From Myxococcales bacterium (GTDB lineage: Bacteria > Myxococcota > Myxococcia > Myxococcales > Anaeromyxobacteraceae), in NCBI GenBank assembly GCA_021806645.1, contig JAJZQX010000004.1:62001-126000 (forward strand): DNA of 64,000 bases, written 5' to 3'. The position numbers and the translations under genes are program-made. This document shows positions 36,043 through 45,189 of this stretch, piece after piece. The notes beneath the pieces were generated by a model. It did no database searches. It was not told the DNA's origin and saw only the letters and a list, made by a program, of their open reading frames with translations. How positions within the stretch are numbered: the stretch's first letter is position 1; the number at the start of each line of letters is the position of its first letter.

Positions 36043-37419
36043 TCAGACGGTTCGCGAGAACTTCTTGGCGCCGTCGGGCTTCTGCAGGTAGGCGTCGAAG
36101 AGCATGGCGACGTTGCGGACCAGGAGCTGGCCGAGCGGCGTCACCGCCAGCAGCCGGCCGTCGAAGGTCACCAGCCCGTCGGCCTCGAGCTCACCGACCC
36201 CGGCCTGGAGCGAGGCGGCGATGGCGGCGCGCGCCGGCTCGCCGAACCGGGCCTTCACCTCGTCGAGGTCGAGCCGCAGCTGGCACATGACCCGGTTGAT
36301 GACGAAGCGGCGGAGCACGTCGTCGTCGCTCATGGCGGCGCCGCGCTCCACCGGGATGACGCCGGCCTCGACCCGGTCGCTCCAGTCCTTCAGCTTGTGC
36401 GAGTTCTGGGCGTAGGCGCCGCCGATGTCCGAGATGGAGCTCATGCCGAAGGCCACCGTGTCGGTGGCCGGACGGACGGTATAACCCTGGAAGTTGCGGA
36501 ACATGGTGCCGGCCGACTGGGCGCGCGCCAGCTCGTCGCTCTCCAGCGCGAAGTGGTCGAGCCCGATTAGCCGGTAACCGGCCGCGGTGAAGGCCTCCAC
36601 GGTCTGCAGGAAGAGCTCGACCCGCTGCTCGGCCCTGGGGAGCGCCTCCTGCGGCAGCAGCCTCTGGTGTGGCTTGAACCAGGGGGTGTAGGCGAAGCCG
36701 AAGACCGCCATCCGGTCGGGGTGGATGCGGATGATCCGCTCCAGCGTGTCCTTCCAGGTGGCCCCGGTCTGGTAGGGCAGGCCGTAGATGAGGTCGAGGT
36801 TGACGCCGCGGAAGCCGGCGGCGCGCGCCGCGGCCACCAGGTCGGCGGTCTCCTTCTCCCCCTGGATGCGCCCCACCGTCTCCTGCACCTTCTGGTCGAA
36901 GTCCTGCACGCCCATGGAGATGCGGTTGAAGCCGAGCCGGCCCATCAGGTCGATCTGCGACCTGGTGGTGATGGCCGGGTCGATCTCGATGGCCAGCTCG
37001 GCGTCGGGCAGGAACTGGAAGTGGCGGGCCAGGATGGCGTGGCAGCGGGCCAGCTGCTTCTCGTCGAGGAAGGTGGGCGTGCCGCCGCCCCAGTGGAGCT
37101 GGGAGACGGTGCGGCGCGTGGGCAGGTGGGCGGCCACCAGCGCCACCTCCTTCTCCAGCACGTCCAGGTAGGCGTCGGCGCGGCTGCGGTCGTGGGTGGC
37201 GATGACGTTGCAGCCACAGAAGCGGCACATCTCGCGGCAGAACGGCAGGTGAACGTAGATGGAGAGCGGGCCGCCGGCCGCCTCGGCGCGCGCCAGGTGG
37301 CCGAGGTACTGCGGCGCCTTGAAGTCGTCCTTCCACTCGGGTGCGGTCGGGTAGCTGGTGTAGCGCGGCCCCGGCCGGTCGTACTTCTTGATCAGGTCCC
37401 AGGAGGGAATCCGCAGCAC
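36043..37419 (-). CDS. hemN: Oxygen-independent coproporphyrinogen III oxidase
   Basis: HemN is the radical-SAM enzyme that decarboxylates coproporphyrinogen III without oxygen. The 458-residue protein starts with the family-specific KYDRPGPRYTSYPTAPEW; the radical-SAM cluster is CREMCRFCGC (Cys-x3-Cys-x2-Cys, plus the adjacent Cys that distinguishes true HemN). LHWGGGTPTFLDEKQ, DPAITTRSQIDLMGRLGFNR and FGFAYTPWFKPHQRLLP follow. These features separate it from HemW. Its presence suits a facultative or anaerobic lifestyle. It lies between hemE and hemH. Confidence 0.96.
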   Translation of the reverse strand: MLRIPSWDLIKKYDRPGPRYTSYPTAPEWKDDFKAPQYLGHLARAEAAGGPLSIYVHLPFCREMCRFCGCNVIATHDRSRADAYLDVLEKEVALVAAHLPTRRTVSQLHWGGGTPTFLDEKQLARCHAILARHFQFLPDAELAIEIDPAITTRSQIDLMGRLGFNRISMGVQDFDQKVQETVGRIQGEKETADLVAAARAAGFRGVNLDLIYGLPYQTGATWKDTLERIIRIHPDRMAVFGFAYTPWFKPHQRLLPQEALPRAEQRVELFLQTVEAFTAAGYRLIGLDHFALESDELARAQSAGTMFRNFQGYTVRPATDTVAFGMSSISDIGGAYAQNSHKLKDWSDRVEAGVIPVERGAAMSDDDVLRRFVINRVMCQLRLDLDEVKARFGEPARAAIAASLQAGVGELEADGLVTFDGRLLAVTPLGQLLVRNVAMLFDAYLQKPDGAKKFSRTV

Positions 37420-37426
37420 GGGAGCC

Positions 37427-38473
37427 TCACTTCCAGCGGAAGGCGTGGACCGCGTCGACCACCGCCTTGACGTTCTCGGGCGGCGTCCCCACCTGGATGC
37501 CGTGGCCCAGGTTGAAGATGTAACCGGGGGCCGGCCCGGCCGCCCGGCAGACGCCGAGCGCCTTGTCCACGCCGGCCTGGGTGGGGCCGAGCAGCACCGT
37601 GGAGTCGAGGTTGCCCTGGATGGCCACGCCCGGGGCGCGGCGGCGGGCCTCGTCGATGGGGATGCGCCAGTCGACCGAGACCACGTCGAAGCCGAGGCCG
37701 GCCAGCCGCTCCAGGTGGCCGCTCATGCCGGTGGCGAAGAAGATCGAGGGCACGCCGGTCTTCTTCACCGCCTCGGCGATGCGGGTGAGGTAGGGGAAGG
37801 AGAACCGCTCCAGGTCCTCCCGATCCAGCTCGCCGAGCCAGCTCTCGAAGACCTGGGCGGCGTGGGCGCCGGCGGCGATCTGCTCCTCGATCTGGACGAT
37901 GGCGGCCTGGGTGAGCTTCTCGAAGAGCGCGTGGGCCGCCTCCGGCGCGGCGTAGAGCATGGTCTTGAGCCGGTTGAAGCCCTGGCTGCCGCCTTCCACC
38001 ACGTAGCTGGCCACCGTGAAGGGACCGCCCACGAAGCCGATGAGCGGCACCCGTCCAGCCAGCCCGGCCTTGATGGCCCGGATGCCGTCCAGCACGTACT
38101 TCAGGTCGCGGCTGGGGACCGGCACCTTGAGCGCGTCGACGTCGGCCCGGGTCCGGACCGGGTTGGAGATCCTCGGGCCGCCGTCCCCCTTCCCCTTCTC
38201 GCCCTTCTCGAAGGTGAGATCGAGCCCAATGGCCGGCAGGTGGACGAGGATGTCGGAGAAGAGGATGGCGGCGTCGAAGCCGAACTCGTCGATGGGCGCG
38301 CAGGTGACCTGGGCGATCAGCTCCGGCGAGCGGCAGAGCTCGAGGAAGCCGACCTGCTGGCGCACGGCCCGGTAGCTGGGCTGGTAGCGGCCGGCCTGGC
38401 GCATCATCCAGACGGGGAGGCGGTCAACGGGGCGGCGGCGGCAGGCCTCGAGGAAGCGGTGGGTCGTGGGCAT
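37427..38473 (-). CDS. hemE: Uroporphyrinogen decarboxylase
   Basis: HemE decarboxylates the four acetate chains of uroporphyrinogen III. The 348-residue protein has PVDRLPVWMMRQAGRYQPSY (substrate-binding Arg residues), FGFDAAILFSDILVH (catalytic Asp), GFVGGPFTVASYVVEGG, QVFESWLGELD and YIFNLGHGIQVGTPPENV (conserved His). I chose ATG 38473, which gives MPTTHRFLEACRR. There is no Shine-Dalgarno; TAAGAT lies 11 nt upstream, so the leader may be only a few bases. It is the first gene of the heme operon, 197 nt downstream of the DUF167 gene. Confidence 0.96.
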   Translation of the reverse strand: MPTTHRFLEACRRRPVDRLPVWMMRQAGRYQPSYRAVRQQVGFLELCRSPELIAQVTCAPIDEFGFDAAILFSDILVHLPAIGLDLTFEKGEKGKGDGGPRISNPVRTRADVDALKVPVPSRDLKYVLDGIRAIKAGLAGRVPLIGFVGGPFTVASYVVEGGSQGFNRLKTMLYAAPEAAHALFEKLTQAAIVQIEEQIAAGAHAAQVFESWLGELDREDLERFSFPYLTRIAEAVKKTGVPSIFFATGMSGHLERLAGLGFDVVSVDWRIPIDEARRRAPGVAIQGNLDSTVLLGPTQAGVDKALGVCRAAGPAPGYIFNLGHGIQVGTPPENVKAVVDAVHAFRWK

Positions 38474-38670
38474 GGAGGGGGCGCATCTTAGTCGATTTGC
38501 CGCGTCGGCGCCCAATCGCGTCGGGGCCAGTCTCTAGCGGCCACGACGCAAGATCCGGACTACGTCTCAGGGTGCGGAAACGTGTGCTTGCCGAGATCAC
38601 GGCCGGGATCCCGCGAGCACCCTGGGCGTTGCGTGAGGCGATCCGCCTGAGGCAGGGCTCGAGTTGCTGG

Positions 38671-39012
38671 CTAGAGGCTTGCTCCGCCCGAAGGCGGCGC
38701 GAATGGCAGCAGCGCCGCCACCACCGCTGCCGCCGTCACGCCCGTCACCCGCACCGTCTTGCGCCGGCCGGTCTCGCCGCGCAGCACCTCGACGTCCGCC
38801 TTCTTGACCCGTATGGCTCGGGCCAGGAACTCCACCAGCGCGGCATTGGCCTCGCCGTCCACCGGCGGCGCGGCCAGCTGCACCTTGAGCCGGCCGTCGT
38901 GCTCTCCGACCACGCGGGTCCGGGAGGCGCGCGGCTGGACCAGCAGCTCCAGGATGAGCGCCCCGCCCTGCTCCTCGCGCAGCCAGGCCGGCTCGACGCC
39001 CGCCGCCGGCAT
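38671..39012 (-). CDS. DUF167 (YggU-family) protein
   Basis: The 113-residue protein has the compact alpha/beta DUF167 pattern: [40 protein letters not shown] and [22 protein letters not shown] with TGRRKTVRV. The function of this widespread family is not established. The ATG at 39012 overlaps the lpxI stop in TGATG, so it is translated with the lipid A genes. The end is hydrophobic Ala/Val-rich and then Pro/Gly. Confidence 0.88.
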   Translation of the reverse strand: MPAAGVEPAWLREEQGGALILELLVQPRASRTRVVGEHDGRLKVQLAAPPVDGEANAALVEFLARAIRVKKADVEVLRGETGRRKTVRVTGVTAAAVVAALLPFAPPSGGASL

Positions 39013-39815
39013 CAGCGGAGCCCGACCACGGCGATCCCCGCCTTGTCGGCCCGGCGGACCAGTTCCTCGACGTCCATCACCAGCGTGGCGCCCGCCTCGA
39101 TGGCCAGCACGCGACAGCCGGCCTTCTTCATCGAGTCGATGGTCGATGGCCCGACCGCCGGCAGGTCGAAGCGCCGGTCCTGCTGCGGCTTGACCGCCTT
39201 CACCACCACCGCGCCGCCCCTGGCCAGCTCGCCGCCGCGCCGGATACAGGCGTCGGTCCCCTCCAGCGCCTCCACCGCCACGCCCACCCGCTCCTTCACC
39301 ACCACGGTCTGGCCCAGGTCGAGCCGGCCGACGGCGCGGGCCAGCTCCAGCCCGTAGCGGGCGTCGGCCCACTCGGCCTCGGTCGGCTGGTGCCGCCCCA
39401 GCACGCCCTCTCGCGCCAGCGCCTCGGCGAGGAAGGGGGTCGGGTCAATCACCGGCATGCCGCGCTCCTCCAGCATGGTGGCGATCATCCGCAGCAGGTT
39501 GTCGTCCGAGCGGATGGCCACCTTGGCCATCAGCTCGAGCCCCACCGCGTCGGGGAGGGCGTCCACGAAGAACCGCTTCTTGGTGATGGCGCCGAGCAGC
39601 ACCGACCGGGTGGCCCCGCCGGCCCGGAGCGCCTCGACGATCTTCCCGAACTGCCCCAGCTTCACCCAGGTGATGGCGTCGGCGTGGCGCTCCAGCGCCG
39701 GGTCGGTCTGGTTGACGTGGGCCACCGCCACCACGCGGTGGCCGGAGCGCCGGGCCGCCGCCGCGAAGAGGGCCGGAAAGCCGCCGCCGCCCGCGATGAG
39801 GCCGATGGTGGTCAT
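39012..39815 (-). CDS. lpxI: UDP-2,3-diacylglucosamine pyrophosphatase LpxI
   Basis: LpxI hydrolyses UDP-2,3-diacylglucosamine to lipid X and UMP, replacing LpxH in many alpha- and deltaproteobacteria. The 267-residue product starts [20 protein letters not shown], with later conserved blocks [39 protein letters not shown] (family DDxLLR), [20 protein letters not shown] then DACIRRGG, and [21 protein letters not shown] chose the ATG at 39815; a GTG six codons upstream is possible. It lies 21 nt after lpxA. Confidence 0.92.
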   Translation of the reverse strand: MTTIGLIAGGGGFPALFAAAARRSGHRVVAVAHVNQTDPALERHADAITWVKLGQFGKIVEALRAGGATRSVLLGAITKKRFFVDALPDAVGLELMAKVAIRSDDNLLRMIATMLEERGMPVIDPTPFLAEALAREGVLGRHQPTEAEWADARYGLELARAVGRLDLGQTVVVKERVGVAVEALEGTDACIRRGGELARGGAVVVKAVKPQQDRRFDLPAVGPSTIDSMKKAGCRVLAIEAGATLVMDVEELVRRADKAGIAVVGLR

Positions 39816-39836
39816 GGGCTCGGGCCGGGCCACCGG

Positions 39837-40610
39837 TCAGCGCGTGATGCCGCGCTTCGACCCCTCGATGAAGGTGATCAGGTGGGCCACCTCGGGGTAC
39901 GGCCCCAGCTCGGACTTGAGCTGCGCCAGCGCCTCGGCCGCCTGGAGGCCGGAGCGGAAGTAGATCTTGAAGGCCTGCTTGACGCGGCCGACCTGGTCCT
40001 CGGTCATCCCCGAGCGCTGCATGCCGATGGTGTTGAGGCCGGTCAGCTCGCCGCGCGCGCCGTTGGTCATGCAGTAGGGGGCCACGTCCATGGCCACGCC
40101 GGTCATGCCGCCGATGAAGGCGAGCCTGCCGACGCGCGAGAACTGGTGGGCCGCCGAGAGCCCGCCGAAGTGGACGTGGTCCTCGAGGACGACGTGACCG
40201 GCCAGCGCCACCGAGTTGGCGATGATGGCGCCGTCGCCGACGACGCAGTCGTGGCCGACGTGGCTGTTGGCCATGAAGAGGCAGCCGTTGCCGATGCGGG
40301 TGACGCCCTGGTCCTGCACCGTCCCGGCGTTGACGGTGACGTACTCGCGGAAGGTGTTGTCGTCGCCGATGACGGTCTCGGTCGGCTCCCCACGGTACTT
40401 GAGGTCCTGGGGGATGCCTCCGATCACGGCGCCGGAGAAGACCCGGTTTCGTGCGCCCAGCGTGGTGTGCCCGGTGACCATGCCGTGCGGAGCCACGGTG
40501 CAGCCGGGGCCCATCCGGACCTGCGGCCCGATCCAGGCGAAGGGGCCGACCTCGCAGCTCGGGTCGACCCGGGCGCCCGCCTCGACGATCGCGGTGGGGT
40601 GAATGGCCAT
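39837..40610 (-). CDS. lpxA: Acyl-ACP--UDP-N-acetylglucosamine O-acyltransferase
   Basis: LpxA transfers an R-3-hydroxyacyl chain to UDP-GlcNAc, the first lipid A step. The 257-residue protein is a left-handed beta-helix of hexapeptide repeats (IHPTAIVEAGARVDPSCEVG, IGNGCLFMANSHVGHDCVVG) with the catalytic His in NSHVGHD and GGIPQDLKYRGEPT typical of the family. The helical C-terminus (TGLNTIGMQRSGMTEDQVGR) completes it. The acyl-length ruler residue cannot be judged reliably by eye. It is 12 nt after fabZ. Confidence 0.96.
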   Translation of the reverse strand: MAIHPTAIVEAGARVDPSCEVGPFAWIGPQVRMGPGCTVAPHGMVTGHTTLGARNRVFSGAVIGGIPQDLKYRGEPTETVIGDDNTFREYVTVNAGTVQDQGVTRIGNGCLFMANSHVGHDCVVGDGAIIANSVALAGHVVLEDHVHFGGLSAAHQFSRVGRLAFIGGMTGVAMDVAPYCMTNGARGELTGLNTIGMQRSGMTEDQVGRVKQAFKIYFRSGLQAAEALAQLKSELGPYPEVAHLITFIEGSKRGITR

Positions 40611-40622
40611 GGTCGGTCCAGC

Positions 40623-41099
40623 CTACGCCGGCGTTTCCCGGTCCGCGAGCATGGCCATGTACTCGGCCTCGGCCACCACCTGCCCGTCCACCAGGGCCTG
40701 GCCGGCCTGCTTCCAGACCGCGCCCTTGTGCCTGGTGACCTGGACCAGCAGCTCGAGCCGGTCGCCGGGGACCACCGGCTTGCGGAAGCGCGCCCCGTCG
40801 ATGCCCATCAGGTAGGTCACCTTGCGCCGCAGCTCCTCGGGAGGCAGCGACAGGATGGCCAGCAGCGCGCAGGCCTGGGCCAGCGCTTCCAGGATGAGCA
40901 CGCCCGGCATGACCGGGTGACCGGGGAAGTGCCCCACGAAGAACGGCTCGTTCATGGTCACCGCCTTGATCGCGGTGAGCCGGTCGTCCGGGCTCCAGGA
41001 GGTGACCCGGTCCACCAGCAGGAACGGCGGGCGATGCGGCAGCAGCCGCTGGATGACCTCCACGTCGAGCACCTGCCCGGGAACCAGATCTCCGCTCAT
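40623..41099 (-). CDS. fabZ: 3-hydroxyacyl-ACP dehydratase FabZ
   Basis: FabZ dehydrates 3-hydroxyacyl-ACP in fatty-acid elongation and competes with LpxA/LpxD for the same substrate. The 158-residue hot-dog-fold protein has LLPHRPPFLLVDRVTSW, the catalytic-His segment NEPFFVGHFPGHPVMPGVLI with the active-site Glu following in LEALAQ, and KFR-like GIDGARFRKPVVPGD. The ATG at 41099 overlaps the lpxD stop by 4 nt (ATGA), so the two are co-translated. Confidence 0.95.
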   Translation of the reverse strand: MSGDLVPGQVLDVEVIQRLLPHRPPFLLVDRVTSWSPDDRLTAIKAVTMNEPFFVGHFPGHPVMPGVLILEALAQACALLAILSLPPEELRRKVTYLMGIDGARFRKPVVPGDRLELLVQVTRHKGAVWKQAGQALVDGQVVAEAEYMAMLADRETPA

Positions 41100-42151
41100 G
41101 GCTTCTCCTCTTCTTCCAGTTTCGCCACCCTGCGCATCAGGTCGCGCAGGTCCCGGCGCAGCTCGTGGAGCCGGCCGAAGGCCACGGCGTTGCGGGCCCA
41201 GCGCCGCTCGTCGATGGCCGGGAGGCCCGCCACCCGCTGCCCGGCCGGGACGTCGTGCGCCACGCCTGACTGCGCCGCGATGTTCACCCGGTCGCCGATC
41301 TCGATGTGGCCGTTGATGGCCACCTGCCCCCATACCGCCACGCCCATGCCCATGCGGGTGGATCCGGCCACGCCCGCCTGCCCGGCCACGATGCAGAGCG
41401 GACCCACCTCCACGTTGTGGGCGATCTGGACCAGGTTGTCGATCTTGGCGCCGCGCCCGATCCGGGTGACGCCGAGGGTGGCCCGGTCCACGCAGGTGTT
41501 GGCGCCGACCTCGACGTCGTCCTCGACGACCACGATGCCGGCCTGCGGGATCTTGAAGTGGCGCGGTCCCTGGCCCTCTCCCTCCATGTCGAGCGCGTAG
41601 CCGAAGCCGTCCGAGCCGATGACGCAGCCGGGCTGCAGCGCCACCCGGTCGCCCAGCACGCACCGCTCCCGGACCACCACGTTCTGGTAGAGCAGGCAGT
41701 CGGCGCCGATCCTGGCGCCCGCGCCCACCTGCACCCCGGGGTGGAGCACGGTGCGCGGTCCGATCACCGCCCCGGGCCCCACCGAGACCAGCGGCCCGAC
41801 CTGCGCCGAGGCGTCTACCCGGGCCGTGGGATCCACCTCGGCCCGCGCCGAGATCCCCGGCACCGCCACCGCCGCGGGGTTGAAGAGCGTGGAGATCCTG
41901 GCGAAGGCCAGGTACGGATTGGAGGAGCGCAGCAAGCTCCTTCCGCCGCCCGCCGCCTGGTCGCGCGCCACGACGACCGCGCCGGCCTTCGAAGCCTCGA
42001 AGGCGGCGCGGTACTTCTTGTTGGCGAAGAAGGAGACCTGGCCGGGCCCAGCCTCCTCCAGCGGGGCCACCCCGGTGACAAGGAGCGACCCGTCCCCGGA
42101 CACCTCGCCGCCGACCAGCGCGGCGAGCTCGGCGAGGGTTTGGGCGGTCAC
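41096..42151 (-). CDS. lpxD: UDP-3-O-(3-hydroxyacyl)glucosamine N-acyltransferase
   Basis: LpxD adds the second hydroxyacyl chain in lipid A synthesis. The 351-residue protein has the N-terminal uridine-binding domain (VTGVAPLEEAGPGQVSFFAN), a hexapeptide-repeat beta-helix (VGPGAVIGPRTVLHPGVQVG), and the catalytic-His segment IDNLVQIAHNVEVG, with VIGSDGFGYA preceding it. A C-terminal coiled region ends EEEEKP. The GTG start at 42151 is 9 nt after the skp stop. Confidence 0.95.
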   Translation of the reverse strand: MTAQTLAELAALVGGEVSGDGSLLVTGVAPLEEAGPGQVSFFANKKYRAAFEASKAGAVVVARDQAAGGGRSLLRSSNPYLAFARISTLFNPAAVAVPGISARAEVDPTARVDASAQVGPLVSVGPGAVIGPRTVLHPGVQVGAGARIGADCLLYQNVVVRERCVLGDRVALQPGCVIGSDGFGYALDMEGEGQGPRHFKIPQAGIVVVEDDVEVGANTCVDRATLGVTRIGRGAKIDNLVQIAHNVEVGPLCIVAGQAGVAGSTRMGMGVAVWGQVAINGHIEIGDRVNIAAQSGVAHDVPAGQRVAGLPAIDERRWARNAVAFGRLHELRRDLRDLMRRVAKLEEEEKP

Positions 42152-42160
42152 GCCTCCACC

Positions 42161-42748
42161 CTACTTCTTGGCCGGGGCCGTGGCTGGAGCCGGCGCCGCG
42201 CCCTTCTTGGCCGGGGCGGCGGCCCCCCTGCCGGCCCCGTAGCGGGCGTTGTACTTGCGGACCAGCTCGTTGGTGACGTCGAGGGACGGCGGCGCGTAGA
42301 GGACGGTGTTGCGGTCGAGGACCATGGTGAAGCCCTCGGCGTCGGCCAGCTCGCGGACCATCGCGATCATCTTGTCGAAGAGGCCGCGAGTCACCTCGCG
42401 CTCCCGGCCGGCCAGGTCCTTCTGCAGCCCGACGAAGAACTGCTGCACCTCGACCTTCTTGCGGTCGATCTCGGCCGCCTTGGCCGCCTTGGCGTCCGGC
42501 GCCATGACCAGGGCCTGCTTCTGGAAGTCGGCGTCCAGCCTCTTCACCTCGTCGGTGCGCTGGTCCAGCTGCTTCTGCTTCTCGTCGAATTCCCTCTTGA
42601 GCTGGGCCTTGGCGGCCTTGCCCTCGTCGATCTCCTCGAGGGCGCGCTGCAGGTCTACGTACCCGAGCTTGAGGTCGGCGGCGAGGGCCGTCAGTGGGAC
42701 AAGGGCCAGCGCCACGGTGGCGACGGCGGTGCGAAGGGTCATGGACAT
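42161..42748 (-). CDS. skp: Periplasmic OmpH/Skp-family chaperone
   Basis: Skp holds unfolded outer-membrane proteins in the periplasm for delivery to BamA. The 195-residue precursor has a signal peptide (TLRTAVATVALALVPLTALA, cleavage near ADLKLG), the family start LGYVDLQRALEEIDEGKAAK and long coiled-coil arms (residues about 45-120). It ends in a Lys/Pro/Ala-rich tail (AAPAKKGAAPAPATAPAKK) that is unusual. GGGAGG precedes the ATG at 42748. It lies between bamA and lpxD, the standard arrangement. Confidence 0.92.
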   Translation of the reverse strand: MSMTLRTAVATVALALVPLTALAADLKLGYVDLQRALEEIDEGKAAKAQLKREFDEKQKQLDQRTDEVKRLDADFQKQALVMAPDAKAAKAAEIDRKKVEVQQFFVGLQKDLAGREREVTRGLFDKMIAMVRELADAEGFTMVLDRNTVLYAPPSLDVTNELVRKYNARYGAGRGAAAPAKKGAAPAPATAPAKK

Positions 42749-42769
42749 GGGTTCCTCCCGAACCTGGAG

Positions 42770-45154
42770 CTAGAAGAAGTTGCCGATGGTGAACTGGAAG
42801 TCAATGGGTTGGTCGATGTAGATGCCGGACCCCCCCGGATCCTTGCGGCGGTTGAGGGGGATGCCCCACTCGAAGCGCAGGGGACCCATGGGGCTGAACC
42901 AGCGGAAGCCGAAGCCGACCGACTTGTAGAGCGAGTACGGGACGGAGGCGTCCTTCCAGACCCCGGCCGCGAAGACGTTGCCGGCGTCGGCGAAGAGCAC
43001 GCCCTTGATGCCGGCGCTCTGGACCAGCGGGAACTCGAGCTCGAGGTTGAGGATGGCCTGCTTGTTCCCGCCCGTGGCGATGGTGGCGAGCGCGGCCAAC
43101 GGGTCGTAAGGGTTGCGCGGCACCTGCTCGGTCGGCGAGATGGAGAGCATCCGGTACCCTCGCACCGAGTTGATGCCGCCGGCGTAGTAGTTCTCCGACA
43201 TGGGCACCGCGTGGTCGGCGTCCCAGTTGCGAAGCACGCCGAGGGTCAGCTTGGCGCGCGCCACCACCCCGAAGAGGAGCGGCCGGTAGACGCGGGCATC
43301 CACGGTGTACCGGGAGAAGAGGTTGACCTTCTGCCCGAAGACCGCGCTGGGGGCCAGCAACGGCGGCGCGTACTCGGCGCTGGCCGTGAGGAAGAAGCCC
43401 GAGGTCGGGAAGATGCGGTTGTCGCGCTTGTCCCACTGCCAGGAGAGGCGGACCGAGCTGGTGGACCCCGACCGGTACTGGTTGTAAAGGACGTACTGGG
43501 CGTCGCCGGACACCGAGACGTACTCGTTGGTGTAGGTCCCGAAGACCCGCATGTCCTCGAGGCGGCGGGCGAACGACCAGAAGGGGGCCAGGCCGGAGAG
43601 CTCGTAGCCCCAGGTCATGTTGCCGCCCACCGCCCGCCGGTTGAAGCTGGTGTAGTAGCTCTCGGTGGCGTAGAGGTCGAAGGCGAAGGTCCAGCGGGTG
43701 TCGAGGAAGTAGGGCTCCACGAACTGGACCTGGCCGAGCTGCCGGATCGACGACCACTGGATCTGGAGGCTCAACGTCTGGCCCCAGCCGAAGAAGTTCT
43801 GCTGCGAGATCTGGCCGGTGAGGATGAAGTTCTCGTAGCTGGAGAAGCCGGCGCCGAGCTGGAAGGAGCCGGTGGCCTTCTCCTTCACCTCGACGGTGGC
43901 GACCACCAGGTCCTCGGCGCTCCCCTTCTTGGTGGTGATCTCCACGGTCTCGAAGAAGCCGAGCGCCATGACCCGCCCCTTGGAGGTGCGCATGGCCGCG
44001 CCGCTGAAGGTCTCGCCCTCGTAGAAGCGCAGCTCGCGCCGCACCACCTTGTCGCGGGTCTTCTCGTTCCCGACCACCTCGATCTTCTCCCAGCGGCACT
44101 TGATGCCGGGCTGGACGTCGAAGGTGAGGTCGATGATCCGGGTCTTGTCGTCCACGTGAGTCTGGGGCGTGACGTTGGCGTAGGCGAAGCCGCGGTCCTT
44201 GAAGATGTCGCCGATGGCGAAGAGATCCTGGCCCACCTTGGACCGGGAGAAGAGCGCGGAGGACCTGGTCAGGAGGATGCGCCGCAGCAGCGGCTCCTCG
44301 CCGAGCAGCTCGCCGGTGAAGTTCACCTTGCCGATCGAGTACTGCTCGCCCTCCTCGACGGGGATGGCGACGAAGAGGAAGCGGCGGTCCGGCGAGAGGG
44401 CGATGGACGGGCGGCCCACCTTCACGTTGACGAAGCCCTGGTCCATGTAGGCCATGCCGATGGCGGCCAGGTCCCGCTGGAACATGTCCTCGCGGAAGGT
44501 GCCCTGCGACCCGAAGACCGAGAGCAGCCCGCCCTCCTGGGTCAGCATCACGCCGCGCAGCTCCTGGCTGGAGAGCCGCTGGTTGCCGTGGAACCGGATC
44601 TCCTTCACCAGCACCTTGGCCTTCTCGTCCACCACGTAGCGGACGGCGACCTGGTTGTCGGGGAGCTGCTCGAGCTTGTAGTTGACCTCGGCGAGGTAGA
44701 AGCCCTTCTCGACGTACTTCTCCTGGATCCTCTTGACGTCCTTCTTCACCGCCACCAGGTCGAGGATGGTGAAGGGCTTCACCTCCACGGTGTCCTTGAG
44801 ATCCTCCTTGGAGAGCTCGTCGTTGCCGACGATGGTGGCCTCGCGGACGGTCGGGCGCTCGGTGACCTTGAAGACCAGCACCGGGCGATCGGCCTTTCCC
44901 TCGACCTCGACCACCACGTCGGAGAAGAAGCCGAGCTTCATCAGCGCCCGGACGTCGGCCTCGACCCGGCGGGGGTCGTAGAGGGCCCCCTTCTTGGTGA
45001 CGGTGGCCTTGATTGTGTCCACCTCGACGCGCCGGTTCCCCTCCACCTTGACGCCGGCCACCACGACCGGCTCCGCGGCGCGGACGGACGTGGCCAGCGG
45101 CGCCAGCGCGAGCGCGGCGGCCAGCAACCAGCCGGTGAGGGGGCGGTGCTTCAC
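42770..45154 (-). CDS. bamA: Outer membrane protein assembly factor BamA
   Basis: BamA is the Omp85 core of the outer-membrane beta-barrel assembly machine. The 794-residue precursor has a signal peptide (HRPLTGWLLAAALALAPLAT, cleavage after VRAA), five POTRA domains (for example EPVVVAGVKVEGNRRVEVDT; VLVKEIRFHGNQRLSSQELR), and a 16-strand barrel with NYYAGGINSVRGYRM, the loop-6 VRGY motif. It ends in a Phe (FQFTIGNFF), as barrel substrates do. I chose the GTG at 45154 because it starts the signal peptide cleanly; a TTG at 45193, with GGAGAG upstream, would add 13 residues and overlap lolD. skp follows. Confidence 0.95.
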   Translation of the reverse strand: MKHRPLTGWLLAAALALAPLATSVRAAEPVVVAGVKVEGNRRVEVDTIKATVTKKGALYDPRRVEADVRALMKLGFFSDVVVEVEGKADRPVLVFKVTERPTVREATIVGNDELSKEDLKDTVEVKPFTILDLVAVKKDVKRIQEKYVEKGFYLAEVNYKLEQLPDNQVAVRYVVDEKAKVLVKEIRFHGNQRLSSQELRGVMLTQEGGLLSVFGSQGTFREDMFQRDLAAIGMAYMDQGFVNVKVGRPSIALSPDRRFLFVAIPVEEGEQYSIGKVNFTGELLGEEPLLRRILLTRSSALFSRSKVGQDLFAIGDIFKDRGFAYANVTPQTHVDDKTRIIDLTFDVQPGIKCRWEKIEVVGNEKTRDKVVRRELRFYEGETFSGAAMRTSKGRVMALGFFETVEITTKKGSAEDLVVATVEVKEKATGSFQLGAGFSSYENFILTGQISQQNFFGWGQTLSLQIQWSSIRQLGQVQFVEPYFLDTRWTFAFDLYATESYYTSFNRRAVGGNMTWGYELSGLAPFWSFARRLEDMRVFGTYTNEYVSVSGDAQYVLYNQYRSGSTSSVRLSWQWDKRDNRIFPTSGFFLTASAEYAPPLLAPSAVFGQKVNLFSRYTVDARVYRPLLFGVVARAKLTLGVLRNWDADHAVPMSENYYAGGINSVRGYRMLSISPTEQVPRNPYDPLAALATIATGGNKQAILNLELEFPLVQSAGIKGVLFADAGNVFAAGVWKDASVPYSLYKSVGFGFRWFSPMGPLRFEWGIPLNRRKDPGGSGIYIDQPIDFQFTIGNFF

Positions 45155-45189
45155 GGAGCCGCGGAATCTAATGCATGGGGAGGCGTGGC

